Assembly (NCBI GenBank): GCA_963715675.1
Contig: OY970265.1
Location: 434,001 to 498,000, forward strand
Reading direction: 5' to 3'
Length of the DNA stretch: 64,000 bases
DNA from: DASVWZ01 sp963715675
GTDB lineage: Bacteria > Acidobacteriota > Terriglobia > Terriglobales > Acidobacteriaceae
A model generated the notes under the pieces. The model had not been told where the DNA came from. It saw only the letters and a list, made by a program, of their open reading frames with translations, and ran no database searches. Positions 23,975 to 32,445 of the stretch are shown here, piece by piece (the first letter of the stretch is position 1; every line of letters starts with the position of its first letter). Position numbers and translations under genes: made by a program.

Positions 23975-25141
23975 ATGATCAAAGTCCCCCGATTTCTCCC
24001 GACGGCGCTGGCCGCCGCCCTCCTGCTCCTCGCCCCGGCTGCCTGGTGCGCCCCAAAATATAAAGCCCTCCACTCCTTCACCGGCGGGGATGACGGCGGC
24101 GTACTCTGGGGCAGCCTGCTGCTGGATTCCAAGGGAAACGCGTACGGTACTACGAACTACTACGGTCCCTCCGGCGGCGGCACGGTCTTCGAGCTGAGCC
24201 CGAAGCGAGACGGCGCCTGGGCCGAGACAACCCTCTACGGCTTCTGCAGTCAGCCCGGATGCGCCGACGGAAACAGCTCCACGGCGGGCCTAATCTTCGA
24301 TGCCGTGGGCAATCTCTACGGCACCACAGAGCTCGGCGGCGCCGACGAGTTTGGCACGGCATTTGAGCTAACGCTGCGGCAGAACGGCACATGGGACGAA
24401 ACCGTGCTTTACAGCTTCATCAAGGGCGACGGCGCGGGCGTGCCCGGCGCGGGAGTAATCATGGACCCCGCCGGCAACCTGTATGGGACGGGCGGGGGCT
24501 ACATCTACGAGTTGTCGCCCGGCACGGGCGGCTGGACGCTTACCAACCTGAAGGATATCCCCTCCACCGCCGGGCTGATCCGCGACGCCACGGGGAACCT
24601 CTATGGCACAACCGAGCTCGGCGGCAGTGACAAGAAGGACTGCGGCGGGGGCTGCGGCACCGTCTACAGGTTGCATCTCGAGACCGACGACACCTGGAAA
24701 GAAACCATCTTGCTCGACTTCGGCCCCCCGGGCGGCGACTCCCCCGGCCCGGGAGCGCTAATCATGGACAAAGCTGGAAACCTCTACGGCACAACCGAGA
24801 GCGGCGCCATCTACAAACTCTCACCCCGTCCCCATGGTGTCTGGAAGGAAACTGTCCTCTACAACGTAAGCGGAGAGCCGGTCGGCGGCGTGGCCATGGA
24901 CAAGGCCGGCGCGCTCTACGGAACCACCAGCGCCGGCGGCAAGGCGGGCTGCGGCACTGTCTATAAACTCGCGCCCGCAGCCAAGGACCAATGGAAGTAC
25001 TCGGTGCTGCACACCTTCCTCGGCTGGGACGGCTGCGGCCCTGCCGCCAATCTTATTCTCGACAAAAAACGAAACCTATACGGCACCACCACCCTCGGGG
25101 GCACCTACGGCGTCGGCGTCGCCTTCGAAATCACGCCGTAG
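23975..25141 (+). CDS. Secreted gloVer-repeat protein (second copy)
   Basis: 388 residues: a signal peptide ending near AWCAP, then seven gloVer repeats (LHSFTGGDDGG ... NAYGTT ... GTVFELSP and so on), ending directly after the last repeat. Same family as 14963-16336 but clearly diverged. It follows the phosphoesterase by 81 bases on the same strand and may be cotranscribed. Function unknown; the repeat number suggests a propeller-like fold. Confidence 0.87.
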   Translation: MIKVPRFLPTALAAALLLLAPAAWCAPKYKALHSFTGGDDGGVLWGSLLLDSKGNAYGTTNYYGPSGGGTVFELSPKRDGAWAETTLYGFCSQPGCADGNSSTAGLIFDAVGNLYGTTELGGADEFGTAFELTLRQNGTWDETVLYSFIKGDGAGVPGAGVIMDPAGNLYGTGGGYIYELSPGTGGWTLTNLKDIPSTAGLIRDATGNLYGTTELGGSDKKDCGGGCGTVYRLHLETDDTWKETILLDFGPPGGDSPGPGALIMDKAGNLYGTTESGAIYKLSPRPHGVWKETVLYNVSGEPVGGVAMDKAGALYGTTSAGGKAGCGTVYKLAPAAKDQWKYSVLHTFLGWDGCGPAANLILDKKRNLYGTTTLGGTYGVGVAFEITP

Positions 25142-25188
25142 GAATCGACATTCTTGCGCCGGTCGCCCTAGAACATTTCCTTTAGGTA

Positions 25189-25902
25189 TTACCTGGTGAG
25201 TCTCACGACCACTTGGGTTTGGGCACTCCGGTGTGGTCGCTCCCCGGTCATCTCGAACCAGTAGTCGTGAAGATGCTTTAGGACCTGACGAACATGCTGC
25301 GGGGTTACATTTAATTCCTGACTCACGCCCACCGAATCCAGTGCAGCCCCGTAGTACAAATGAACGATCTGGGCGACTATCGCCGGACCGTTGAGACCGT
25401 CGGCCATCCTGAGTTGCGTATCAAGGCCCCAGATCTCACACTGCAGCGTGCGGGCACGCGTAGGGTTCTTGGCACGGCAATCCACGAACTCGGCGCACAG
25501 CCCATCCATGATGGCAATTAGTCTGGGCTTCCGGGCCGCGATTACTTTGCACGCACGCACCAGCCGGGCATGCAGGGAACCCGCTTTTGAATGCTTCATT
25601 CGGCGCTGCCCCGAACCAAAAGCCCGTCGCTCAAAATAAAACACCAAAAGCTCACGCAGAAGTCTCCAATCGATTGCCCAGCGAGGGGTTTGAAAACGTC
25701 GACCACACGCCTGCTTGCGTGTATGAATTTCCATGCGAGAGTAATCAGAGAAATCGATACCGGTGCTCTGGAACTCATGGCCGTTGAATTCCGCGCTGAC
25801 CGGATACCGATCACGGTCGTGGCCAAAAGCTGGTTCATCGGGCAGGGTATATGCAGCGGATGCTGGCGGACACAAAGTGAATTTCATCGCGGTTGCGGCC
25901 AT
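25189..25902 (-). CDS. Element 1 protein with C-terminal helix-turn-helix, unknown function
   Basis: 237 residues. The C-terminal third holds a likely HTH (SQELNVTPQHVRQVLKHLH), the N-terminal third has no recognisable domain. Internal starts are possible (Met57 begins MEIHTRKQ), so the true N terminus is uncertain. It is separated from the long minus-strand operon by a terminator and is the outermost satellite gene. A DNA-binding regulator is the best guess. Confidence 0.55.
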   Translation of the reverse strand: MAATAMKFTLCPPASAAYTLPDEPAFGHDRDRYPVSAEFNGHEFQSTGIDFSDYSRMEIHTRKQACGRRFQTPRWAIDWRLLRELLVFYFERRAFGSGQRRMKHSKAGSLHARLVRACKVIAARKPRLIAIMDGLCAEFVDCRAKNPTRARTLQCEIWGLDTQLRMADGLNGPAIVAQIVHLYYGAALDSVGVSQELNVTPQHVRQVLKHLHDYWFEMTGERPHRSAQTQVVVRLTR

Positions 25903-25938
25903 AGGAATCCCCGGAATGTCGGAACGGTGTCTCGGGTG

Positions 25939-25981
25939 AAAAAAGTGAATCCCGCCGGGGAAAGGGGGTCCGGCGGGATTC
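25939..25981 (-). terminator. Rho-independent terminator at end of the element 1 late operon
   Basis: A 12-bp perfect stem GAATCCCGCCGG / CCGGCGGGATTC (25947-25958 and 25970-25981) with an 11-base loop. Read on the minus strand it is followed by ACTTTTTT, as expected for intrinsic termination after the collagen-like gene. Confidence 0.8.
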
Positions 25982-25998
25982 GTCGGATAGAAGGATGG

Positions 25999-26583
25999 CT
26001 ACCCGATTGCTTTCTTCAACTCATTTAGAGCGGACATCAGCAATAGCCGTGTTCGTGGCATCAAACTGTTCGCTTTGAGAATCTCCTCGTACAGCGCGGC
26101 CTTGGCTCTCGCCTTCTCCTGCCGTAGCTGCTTCACCGCAGCGTAAAGTTCATCGTCCCCGATTATTGTCAGGTCACCGCGTGGTCCCTGCGGCCCGGCG
26201 GGTCCGACTGCGCCGTCCTTGCCGTCAACAGCATCTCTGCCGTCCCTGCCAGCGTGGCCCTCGATCCCACGCTCCCCACGAGGTCCCGGCTCGCCTTGTG
26301 GCCCACGAATCGTTTGCCCGTCGGTTCCGTCGCGCCCGTCTTTGCCATCACGGCCTGCGGGTCCAGTAACTGACTGCCCGTCGCGTCCCGGCTCGCCAGC
26401 TGGGCCGACCACACGGACCGGCGCAGCGGCTCCGCTGAAGAGATCGTTGAGGCATATCAGGCTTCCGTCCGCAACCGAAAAGTAAGTGAAAGGCGCATGC
26501 GGGTTGCTCATCACATAAAAGACGTCCCCCGGATTTGCCTTGCTCGGCAACTGCGATTGGTTTTTCATCGAGTGGATTGCCAT
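25999..26583 (-). CDS. Collagen-like (Gly-X-Y repeat) protein
   Basis: 194 residues. The N-terminal 60 residues are globular. Residues about 61-135 are Gly-X-Y triplets (GPAGEPGRDG, GPQGEPGPRGERG, GPAGPQGPRG) with a few interruptions, and a helical C-terminal segment of about 60 residues follows. Collagen-like tracts are common in phage tail-fibre and head-decoration proteins, where they form trimers. It is the last gene before the terminator. The domain call is certain from the repeats; a particle role is inference. Confidence 0.8.
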   Translation of the reverse strand: MAIHSMKNQSQLPSKANPGDVFYVMSNPHAPFTYFSVADGSLICLNDLFSGAAAPVRVVGPAGEPGRDGQSVTGPAGRDGKDGRDGTDGQTIRGPQGEPGPRGERGIEGHAGRDGRDAVDGKDGAVGPAGPQGPRGDLTIIGDDELYAAVKQLRQEKARAKAALYEEILKANSLMPRTRLLLMSALNELKKAIG

Positions 26584-26586
26584 AAA

Positions 26587-26826
26587 CTACATTCCTTCTC
26601 TTTTCCGCCGGGCAGCAGCAACTCCGTCGTACATCTGTTTATGAAACGGCTTTAACGGCTCGGGTAGAGGTGGTTCCCGTGGAGGCAAGCGGCGCTTGAG
26701 GAACTGCTCCATCGGCTCTAACTGCCCGTTAACATTCACGAACGTCCCGGACCGCGTGATGATCACGTCGCCGTGAGAATGGCCAGTGGCCAGTCCGGGC
26801 TCCCGCACGTTGAAAACTCGGTTCAT
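26587..26826 (-). CDS. Small element protein, unknown function
   Basis: 79 residues with a Pro-rich middle (LPPREPPLPEPLKP) and basic C terminus (AAARRKREGM). Start overlaps the stop of the upstream gene as ATGA, and it ends 3 bases before the collagen-like gene. No domain recognised. Confidence 0.65.
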   Translation of the reverse strand: MNRVFNVREPGLATGHSHGDVIITRSGTFVNVNGQLEPMEQFLKRRLPPREPPLPEPLKPFHKQMYDGVAAARRKREGM

Positions 26827-27032
26827 CTCTTCGCCGTCCAGTGGAATTCTTCTTCGAGAACCTGTTCTATCGCGGTCAGCCGTTCGTTCTGCTCCGCGAT
26901 CACGCCGGTCAACGACGTGACCAGTTGCGCGAGAACATAGACCGGGTCTTTGGAATCGATCTTCGCAATAAGCTCGTCCGTGATCTTCGCGGCCTCGCGT
27001 GGTGCGCGGGCGGATTTCCTACTGATTGCCAC
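26823..27032 (-). CDS. Small helical element protein, unknown function
   Basis: 69 residues, basic N terminus (AISRKSARAPREAAK), then a heptad-like helix (LAQLVTSLTGVIAEQNERLTAIEQVLEEE) that suggests a coiled coil. It overlaps both neighbours by a few bases. No family recognised. Confidence 0.65.
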   Translation of the reverse strand: MAISRKSARAPREAAKITDELIAKIDSKDPVYVLAQLVTSLTGVIAEQNERLTAIEQVLEEEFHWTAKR

Positions 27033-27234
27033 GTTCGAACTCCTTCTGGATTGCCGCTGATTCCGCGTCGGTCAGGGGTCGACCTTTTTCGCGGGCAGCA
27101 GCGCCCAGTGCATTCAAACAAGCGTTCGACAGCGGCTTCCGATTACGTATGTCGGTGTTCTGTTTCCACCGCTGGTTGGGCGACGTGGCCCACGGATTCG
27201 GAAACTCATCTACGTGAATTGTGGTGCCTGCCAT
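27019..27234 (-). CDS. Small element protein, unknown function
   Basis: 71 residues (MAGTTIHVDEFPNPWATSPN...). The ATG at 27234 follows AGGAG; a longer frame reaches 27312 but lacks a ribosome-binding site. It lies directly downstream of the prohead protease gene, where phages usually encode the major capsid protein, but it is far too short for one. Confidence 0.6.
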   Translation of the reverse strand: MAGTTIHVDEFPNPWATSPNQRWKQNTDIRNRKPLSNACLNALGAAAREKGRPLTDAESAAIQKEFERGNQ

Positions 27235-27339
27235 AAATTCTCCTTCTTCAAAATGCAGGTCGGTTTCTATCGGCAGGGCTGGTTGGCCCATCCTTCCCCG
27301 ACCCACACTCACTTCCCGATCCTGCGGGGGATCAGAAAC

Positions 27340-28305
27340 TTAAATCCCGATCTCTGGATCATGCGGCGACTGGCCCCACTCCGGGTCCAAACCGTAAACG
27401 CGGCCACATGCGTCAATCGGACGTAGCTCCATATCGATCTGATCGCAGCGGCGGCGCACTTCAATGTCGAATTCCGCGGTCGTCATCGGGCGCAGCCCGG
27501 TCGGGAGTCCGCGAGAGTCATAGCCTTCGGGCGTCCAGATCTCACATCCCATTTGCTGTGCTATCTTTCCGAGGGCCAGTTTGGTTTTCACTCGGAAATC
27601 TGCGGCGGATTGTCTTTCCAGAAGAATCTTCCGACCTTCGCGAGCGATGGTCGCCATCACGCAACTGTGCCGTAAAGATGCTTTCGGTGAAAGTGACGTC
27701 GCCATGCGATAACTGACGCCGTGCAGGGCGGCCTGACGGGCTGCAGCCGACGTCGCAGGGTACGCTGGATCAGTCACGACGCTGACGTCGAACAGGTTCA
27801 CGTTCTTCAGAGTACGCAGCGCAATCGGGTGGCCGCGTTCGTCACCCGTTGCCTCCCAATCCTCGCCGTCACCATCGACGGGCTTGAACGCAAAACTACA
27901 CGATGAAATATCGCCCCGTTTTACGGACGCGTAGATGTTCCGATGGTCGGAGTTGTTCCGGTCCAACTGACAGCGGAAACGAAGTCCTTCTCGGGAGTCG
28001 ATCAGTGTCAAAGTGTCGGCCATCGCCCCGCGACAGCGCCCCAGAATAAAGTTCGGATCGTGCTGGAACAGGCACTTAACATCGTGAGCACCCGCCAGCG
28101 CCCGCGTAAATGCGCCGGGTGCAATCTTTTCGCGGAAACCGCCGAGGTCATTTGACAGCACGCCATAGCCTGCGGCCAAGCCCTCGATAGTGAAGGCAGA
28201 GCGGTCTTCCTTTTCCTCATCATCGTCCTCAAGGTCGTCGTCAACCGCTCGAACGCCCGAGACGGTAAGTCTGAACTCCGCTTCGTTTGCAAGTGATCTG
28301 TTCAT
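27340..28305 (-). CDS. HK97-family prohead protease
   Basis: 321 residues. The N-terminal 190 residues match the phage prohead maturation serine protease: AAGYGVLSNDLGGFREKIAPGAF, the catalytic His in LFQHDPNFILGR, the Ser in DISSCSFAF, and the closing NVNLFDVSVVTDPAYPAT. In phages it trims capsid and scaffold proteins during head assembly. The extra 120 C-terminal residues are basic and unassigned, possibly a scaffold-like or element-specific extension. ATG 28305 has AAGGAGC upstream. No portal or capsid gene flanks it, which is unusual. Confidence 0.88.
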   Translation of the reverse strand: MNRSLANEAEFRLTVSGVRAVDDDLEDDDEEKEDRSAFTIEGLAAGYGVLSNDLGGFREKIAPGAFTRALAGAHDVKCLFQHDPNFILGRCRGAMADTLTLIDSREGLRFRCQLDRNNSDHRNIYASVKRGDISSCSFAFKPVDGDGEDWEATGDERGHPIALRTLKNVNLFDVSVVTDPAYPATSAAARQAALHGVSYRMATSLSPKASLRHSCVMATIAREGRKILLERQSAADFRVKTKLALGKIAQQMGCEIWTPEGYDSRGLPTGLRPMTTAEFDIEVRRRCDQIDMELRPIDACGRVYGLDPEWGQSPHDPEIGI

Positions 28306-28340
28306 AAAAAAGCTCCTTCTGCCCGCGCCCCTTGTTGCTC

Positions 28341-28766
28341 TTAAGGCTTCATCGGGAAGTCGAACCGCGACGTCTCGTTCAGGTACTTGTGGTTAACGGC
28401 CCCGTAGAATTCCCGCGTATCATCGCCCAACTGCAGTCGCTCGGTCTTCTTTGCGGCCTTGTAATTCTTGATCACCTCGGCAGGTACCAACGCAGGCGAT
28501 CCGCCATCGGCATGTTGGTGAACTAAGCATGCAGTTGATGCGTCCTCCGGACGACCAGTGAACCGCATCAGAGTGCAATTATCTCTGCTGCATCTTCCCT
28601 GAATGCAAACCTCGCCGTTCTGTGTAGTGACCACGGACCACGTGACGGTGACCGGCGGCAGCGGTGCGGACCAGTATTTTGCAGTCCCAGTTGCAACCGC
28701 GATCTTGGCGGATTCGTCGCTAACCTCAAGAATCTGGTTGTTATTTTTCAGTTGGATCTTTTTCAT
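28341..28766 (-). CDS. Element protein, unknown function
   Basis: 141 residues starting MKKIQLKNNN after a GAGGGG ribosome-binding site. It contains Cys residues spaced CIQGRCSRDNCTLM and a His/Cys pair CLVHQH, possibly a metal site. No domain recognised. It lies 36 bases upstream of the protease gene. Confidence 0.62.
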   Translation of the reverse strand: MKKIQLKNNNQILEVSDESAKIAVATGTAKYWSAPLPPVTVTWSVVTTQNGEVCIQGRCSRDNCTLMRFTGRPEDASTACLVHQHADGGSPALVPAEVIKNYKAAKKTERLQLGDDTREFYGAVNHKYLNETSRFDFPMKP

Positions 28767-28806
28767 ACTTCCCCTCTCCTTGTCAAAAAAGTGTCTCGGG
28801 TAATTT

Positions 28807-29067
28807 TCAGTCGTTTCCGTCGACCGACCAAAGTCCGACTTGAGCAATGCTGATCTCGCTCCGGGCTGGGCGCTTCGGTTTCTGCAAAAACCAATTGACC
28901 AGCGGCGGCTTATCGAACCGACCGCAGTGCACTACACCGCGGTGGGCGTTGTACGTCAGGAGTCCGCACACCGGACAACGATGCGCGAGAATACTCTTGC
29001 CGGTCTCTATTCCACGGAGCCAGAAGAATCCTGCCGGACGGAACAATCTCTTAAGCCACTTCGTCAT
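28807..29067 (-). CDS. Small zinc-ribbon-like element protein
   Basis: 86 residues with a basic, hydrophobic N terminus (MTKWLKRLFRPAGFFWL) and CPVCGLLTYNAHRGVVHCGR, a possible three-Cys/His zinc site. ATG 29067 follows AAGGAG. Function unknown. Confidence 0.58.
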   Translation of the reverse strand: MTKWLKRLFRPAGFFWLRGIETGKSILAHRCPVCGLLTYNAHRGVVHCGRFDKPPLVNWFLQKPKRPARSEISIAQVGLWSVDGND

Positions 29068-29078
29068 CGCAATTCTCC

Positions 29079-29330
29079 TTACCGACCGACGGCCATGTGC
29101 TCTGGAGCACGGGGCGGCTTGACGGACGGCTCCAGCGCCTTCTCGATGGTCGAACCACACTGGTCAAGGAACCGACCGAAGTGATCCTCGCCAACCTTCG
29201 CGGCGGAAACGTAGCCGATGATCTTTTTGTTACGGTCGCGCAGCTCCGCGTTCCAGAAGCGCTCGTCTTCCGTGATCACGATGAGGACACCATTGTGGTT
29301 ATAGATAAGCGGTTCGTTCTGGGCCTTCAC
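29079..29330 (-). CDS. Small element protein, unknown function
   Basis: 83 residues if it begins at the GTG that overlaps the previous stop as GTGA; an ATG at 29342 is an alternative. The N-terminal half (LIYNHNGVLIVITEDERFW) looks like a small beta-sheet domain. No family recognised. Confidence 0.58.
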   Translation of the reverse strand: MKAQNEPLIYNHNGVLIVITEDERFWNAELRDRNKKIIGYVSAAKVGEDHFGRFLDQCGSTIEKALEPSVKPPRAPEHMAVGR

Positions 29331-29452
29331 TTGTTCCCCCATTTCGGCGACTGCGGTATTAACGCCCATCTCTCGAACGATAATGGGGTGACGCCGACAC
29401 AATTGCAGAATCGAACATAGGAGTCGTATCTCTCCTGAACGGTTGTGCTCAT
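29327..29452 (-). CDS. Very small element protein, unknown function
   Basis: 41 residues (MSTTVQERYDSYVRFCN...). Start overlaps the upstream stop as ATGA and its stop overlaps the next start, the same coupling seen along this operon, which is the main support for it being real. Confidence 0.5.
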   Translation of the reverse strand: MSTTVQERYDSYVRFCNCVGVTPLSFERWALIPQSPKWGNK

Positions 29453-29778
29453 TGCTTCACCGCTCCTTTGTGTGTCCCAATGTAAGGGTTCCGGGGGAGC
29501 GGTCCAATCCGACGTCCGATTGCAGCGCATTCCGCTGGACCCAACCGCTCGAAGAGTTTCGGCCAATCTGTTTCGAAGGCACACGTCTCTTCCGTCTTGA
29601 TATGGAACTCGGGCAGCATTCTCAGCCGGGAAACCGCTGGGTCATCTGCGATTCTCCGGTAAGCGTAATAACAATCCTCCGCTGTGATTTCCCGGTCACC
29701 GAGTCCTACCGATTCCACGAGCGGTCTATAACGGGCCGCAAGGTCAAGATTGAATTCGACGGTTTCAACTGCGCTCAT
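29449..29778 (-). CDS. Element protein, unknown function
   Basis: 109 residues, acidic and helical (NLDLAARYRPLVESVGLGDREITAEDCYYAYRR style). ATGA overlap with the small-terminase gene upstream. No recognised domain. Confidence 0.65.
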   Translation of the reverse strand: MSAVETVEFNLDLAARYRPLVESVGLGDREITAEDCYYAYRRIADDPAVSRLRMLPEFHIKTEETCAFETDWPKLFERLGPAECAAIGRRIGPLPRNPYIGTHKGAVKQ

Positions 29779-30374
29779 ACCTTCTCCAAATCGATGCTGT
29801 TTATATCGACGGGTTCTTCCGGCGTCGGCTCTGGCTCCGGTGTCTGTTCCAACTCCTGCGCGTGCTCGCGCATCGCGGCGGCCTGCGCTTCGAAAAACTC
29901 AATGCTGCCGGGGACCGGCGGCGGATTTTTCGGTGTGCGCTGCGCGGTCGGTTTGGTTTTTTCGCGGGAGGCTGGCGTCGCCGAGAACTCTTTCTGATAA
30001 GCCCGAATGCTATTCTCCAACCGACCTGCGATTTTTGAGGCGGGGTTTTCGATTCGCTTCTGGTGAACTTCCCCTTCGGAATCCGTCCACTCAGTTGTTA
30101 CAACTGGACCGTTCTTTTCGATGTCAGCAAGACACTGTTTCCACCGCGCCCACATTCGCACGTAAACTTCCAATGAACTTGCGTCGACTCGCGTCATTGT
30201 TCCTCGACGAATAAGTTCCTTAACAATCCTGCGCCACTCTTGCTCGGATTCAGGAGAGAGATCTTTGGGCATTTTCGGTCGACCTCCCGCGAACGGTTCT
30301 GGCTCGGTCTTCGACCACGCCGTGCGCGTCCCTTGGAGTAGGTGTTCCTCCATCGATTTGCGAGGGCGGGGCAT
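29775..30374 (-). CDS. terS: Phage terminase small subunit, P27 family
   Basis: 199 residues. The central part (KDLSPESEQEWRRIV, RGTMTRVDASSLEVYV, RMWARWKQCLADIEKNG, ASKIAGRLENSIRAYQKEF) is the P27-type small terminase fold that recognises packaging sites on DNA. The C terminus is a Pro/Glu-rich tail. The ATG overlaps the upstream stop as TAATG. In phages terL follows directly; here a run of small genes follows instead, so the protein may redirect a helper phage's packaging motor, as small terminases of known satellites do. That role is inference. Confidence 0.82.
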   Translation of the reverse strand: MPRPRKSMEEHLLQGTRTAWSKTEPEPFAGGRPKMPKDLSPESEQEWRRIVKELIRRGTMTRVDASSLEVYVRMWARWKQCLADIEKNGPVVTTEWTDSEGEVHQKRIENPASKIAGRLENSIRAYQKEFSATPASREKTKPTAQRTPKNPPPVPGSIEFFEAQAAAMREHAQELEQTPEPEPTPEEPVDINSIDLEKV

Positions 30375-30934
30375 TATTTTCTGTTCCACGTCGAGCGGGG
30401 CTGGTCAGACATTTCAGCCGCCGAATATGCGTGCGCAAGTTGGCTAAGAGTTTCCAGTTTTTCTTCAGAACGGTTCTCCATCGTGAATGGGCTGTCTTTT
30501 TCATCCATACCTGCGTTCACGATTTCCTCGATGAAGTGTGTCGCCCGAGATTCGACTTCAGCAGGCAGATCAAGGTCGTCCAGTTTCCTCTTCGCAAAAA
30601 GTATCTGCTGTCCTGGAAGCAAACCCATCGAATTTGTGTTTGATATATATCGGGCTACAAGAGCCTCACGTTCCTCGGGTGGACAGTCTGGATAATCCCG
30701 CCCCGAAAGCCACATCGCTTGCGCTCGGTTTATGAGGGGACGGGCATGGTATCGAACCGAACCAAAAAGATTAGCAAGGGCAGCGCCCTGTTCCCCGTCC
30801 ATTGACCGCACCAAACTATCTGGCGTGGCGAACGAGTATTGCGTGCGCGGAACAAGGTTCTTCGTCTTGTCGGGCGAAGTGCTCTGGCCTGCTTTGCTGC
30901 GTTGACGACGTCCGAGAATACTCAGAATGCTCAT
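30374..30934 (-). CDS. Element protein upstream of terS, unknown function
   Basis: 186 residues, starting MSILSILGRRQRSK at an ATG that overlaps the ribbon-helix-helix gene's stop as ATGA. Mostly helical; contains ALANLFGSVRYHARPLINRAQAMWLSG. No domain recognised. Confidence 0.68.
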   Translation of the reverse strand: MSILSILGRRQRSKAGQSTSPDKTKNLVPRTQYSFATPDSLVRSMDGEQGAALANLFGSVRYHARPLINRAQAMWLSGRDYPDCPPEEREALVARYISNTNSMGLLPGQQILFAKRKLDDLDLPAEVESRATHFIEEIVNAGMDEKDSPFTMENRSEEKLETLSQLAHAYSAAEMSDQPRSTWNRK

Positions 30935-31122
30935 CGAGTTTCCCGTCCCGGCGGCGTGAAGAGAACTGGCGTCCGTTTTGCGGACGGGGCGGCGTCGTTG
31001 AGCGCAGCCATTACGGCCCGGCGAACGTACTCGCCAACGGAACAACCGGTCCGCTCTTTCTGCTCCGCTAGGGCGGCAGCCATATAGCCCGGAAGCCGGA
31101 CGGAAATGATTGTGCTTTTCAT
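30931..31122 (-). CDS. Ribbon-helix-helix-like DNA-binding protein
   Basis: 63 residues starting MKSTIISVRLPGYMAAALAEQ, with the beta-strand then helix-turn-helix pattern (TGCSVGEYVRRAVMAAL) of Arc/CopG-type proteins. GAGG lies 8 bases before the ATG. It is the first gene of the packaging/protease operon, so it may autoregulate that operon. Confidence 0.7.
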   Translation of the reverse strand: MKSTIISVRLPGYMAAALAEQKERTGCSVGEYVRRAVMAALNDAAPSAKRTPVLFTPPGRETR

Positions 31123-31705
31123 ACGTATGACCTCACACATAAGGTCGCGTTCGTGTTACGGGTCGACATACCCCTTTTGGGGGGGCGACGCAGGGGCCGG
31201 GATAAAGGGCTGGGAATGAGCCCGTAAAGGGCGTCCCACCAGACCCCAGAGTCAGGAATCCCCCGGAATCCGGGGGCGGGTAAGCCGCAATCAACGTCAA
31301 TCGCGTGCGTGTCCGTTCGGGCGGCGGACGGTAAGCGGTGGGTCCGGATTTCATTTCTTACCCCCCATCCCCCTTTTGTTTTCATAGAGTTAGGAGGAGG
31401 GCGGCCATATCGCGCTATGTCTATGAGGACACGCCACTTAACGTGATAGGCGACAGATAGCGCCAGTGGGATGCGTGGTAGGGCTGGCACCCAAGGCGTC
31501 AGGAACGTGTGGGATAACCACGATATTGGCTCGTGTTGGCGTCAAAGCGGCCTCGTGTGGGGCGGTTCGGACGCGGGTGATCTGGTGGTCCGCTTGCGCG
31601 GTCGCAGGGCAATTACTATGGCGCAGCGCGGGCGCACAGGGCGGCCACGTGGCTTCCTGCTGGTGGATCGTGGGGCTGGCGCAGGGTCCGTGGCACTTCA
31701 ATCGC
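31123..31705. promoter_or_regulatory. Intergenic region before the late operon, with GC-rich palindrome
   Basis: 583 bases with no gene I can support. A 17-base near-perfect palindrome, CCCCCGGA-A-TCCGGGGG, lies at 31260-31276. The late operon promoter is expected here. Frames on the minus strand cross the region but are Pro/Arg rich and domain-free. Confidence 0.4.
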
Positions 31706-32113
31706 TCAGGAGGCCACAGACGGCGTTTCCTTACAGGTTCTGGCATGAACCAGAATAGCAGCCAACTTAATTCTGCTCTCTGGTCTGCGTGTTACTCTCC
31801 TGCGTATACCCGCTTCTCGCATTGCTGCTTTGCTCTGACGTGGGTTGGCTGGATCAAATGTTAGCGTTCCCTCAGTCTCTCCATTTTGACATGGAAGTAG
31901 ACCATCTGCCATGAGACGTCGTCGAGCGTTGTTCCAGCACTTGTGGCTTCTGATGAACAAACACACTCCGAACATGCCATTGCCATTGTCATATATATGG
32001 CTGCGGTTTTCTTGCTTCTGTTCCTTCGGCGGTCTACCGGGGATGATGGTCTCTCCACACGAGTCACGACGTAACTTAACGTTATGTGTTTCTGCGAACT
32101 GCTCTATCGTCAT
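31706..32113 (-). CDS. Element protein, unknown function
   Basis: 135 residues from MTIEQFAETHNVKLRRD; AGAGG lies upstream of this ATG. Basic, with a Cys-containing middle (GMFGVCLFIRSHKCWNNARRRL). No domain recognised. It ends the early operon. Confidence 0.58.
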   Translation of the reverse strand: MTIEQFAETHNVKLRRDSCGETIIPGRPPKEQKQENRSHIYDNGNGMFGVCLFIRSHKCWNNARRRLMADGLLPCQNGETEGTLTFDPANPRQSKAAMREAGIRRRVTRRPESRIKLAAILVHARTCKETPSVAS

Positions 32114-32218
32114 TGGTTTACCTCTGGGATGTGGTTGCGGATCAACCATCATAACTCTGGGCTATTCAGAAGGGAAGCGCTTTTCTCTACCGGCGGGTCC
32201 AGTTTCCGGACGGGCACG

Positions 32219-32440
32219 TCATGCCGCTCTCCGGAGTGCTGCTTTTCGGGCGGCTTCAAAGTCTGCTTTCCGGGGGTTATAGGAATGCGGCTCGCGGGGT
32301 AGGTTGCAATCAGGAAGAACCGTCCGAACGGCGCTGATCTGCTCGTTGAGACTTTCGAGGCTTTCGTATCCGCCAAGCCACACTCCCGCACCGGGGATGC
32401 TCGCGCCGAACCCGTTCTCGCTATGCCATGTGCGAATCAT
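32219..32440 (-). CDS. Small element protein, unknown function
   Basis: 73 residues (MIRTWHSENGFGASIPGAG...). AGGAG precedes the ATG, and it begins 5 bases after the upstream gene's stop. No domain recognised. Confidence 0.52.
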   Translation of the reverse strand: MIRTWHSENGFGASIPGAGVWLGGYESLESLNEQISAVRTVLPDCNLPREPHSYNPRKADFEAARKAALRRAA

Positions 32441-32445
32441 GCTTT

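Noticed and set aside
31119..31490. Minus-strand frame in the gap before the late operon
   Set aside because: Pro/Arg-rich low-complexity translation, no ribosome-binding site, and overlaps the ribbon-helix-helix gene start.
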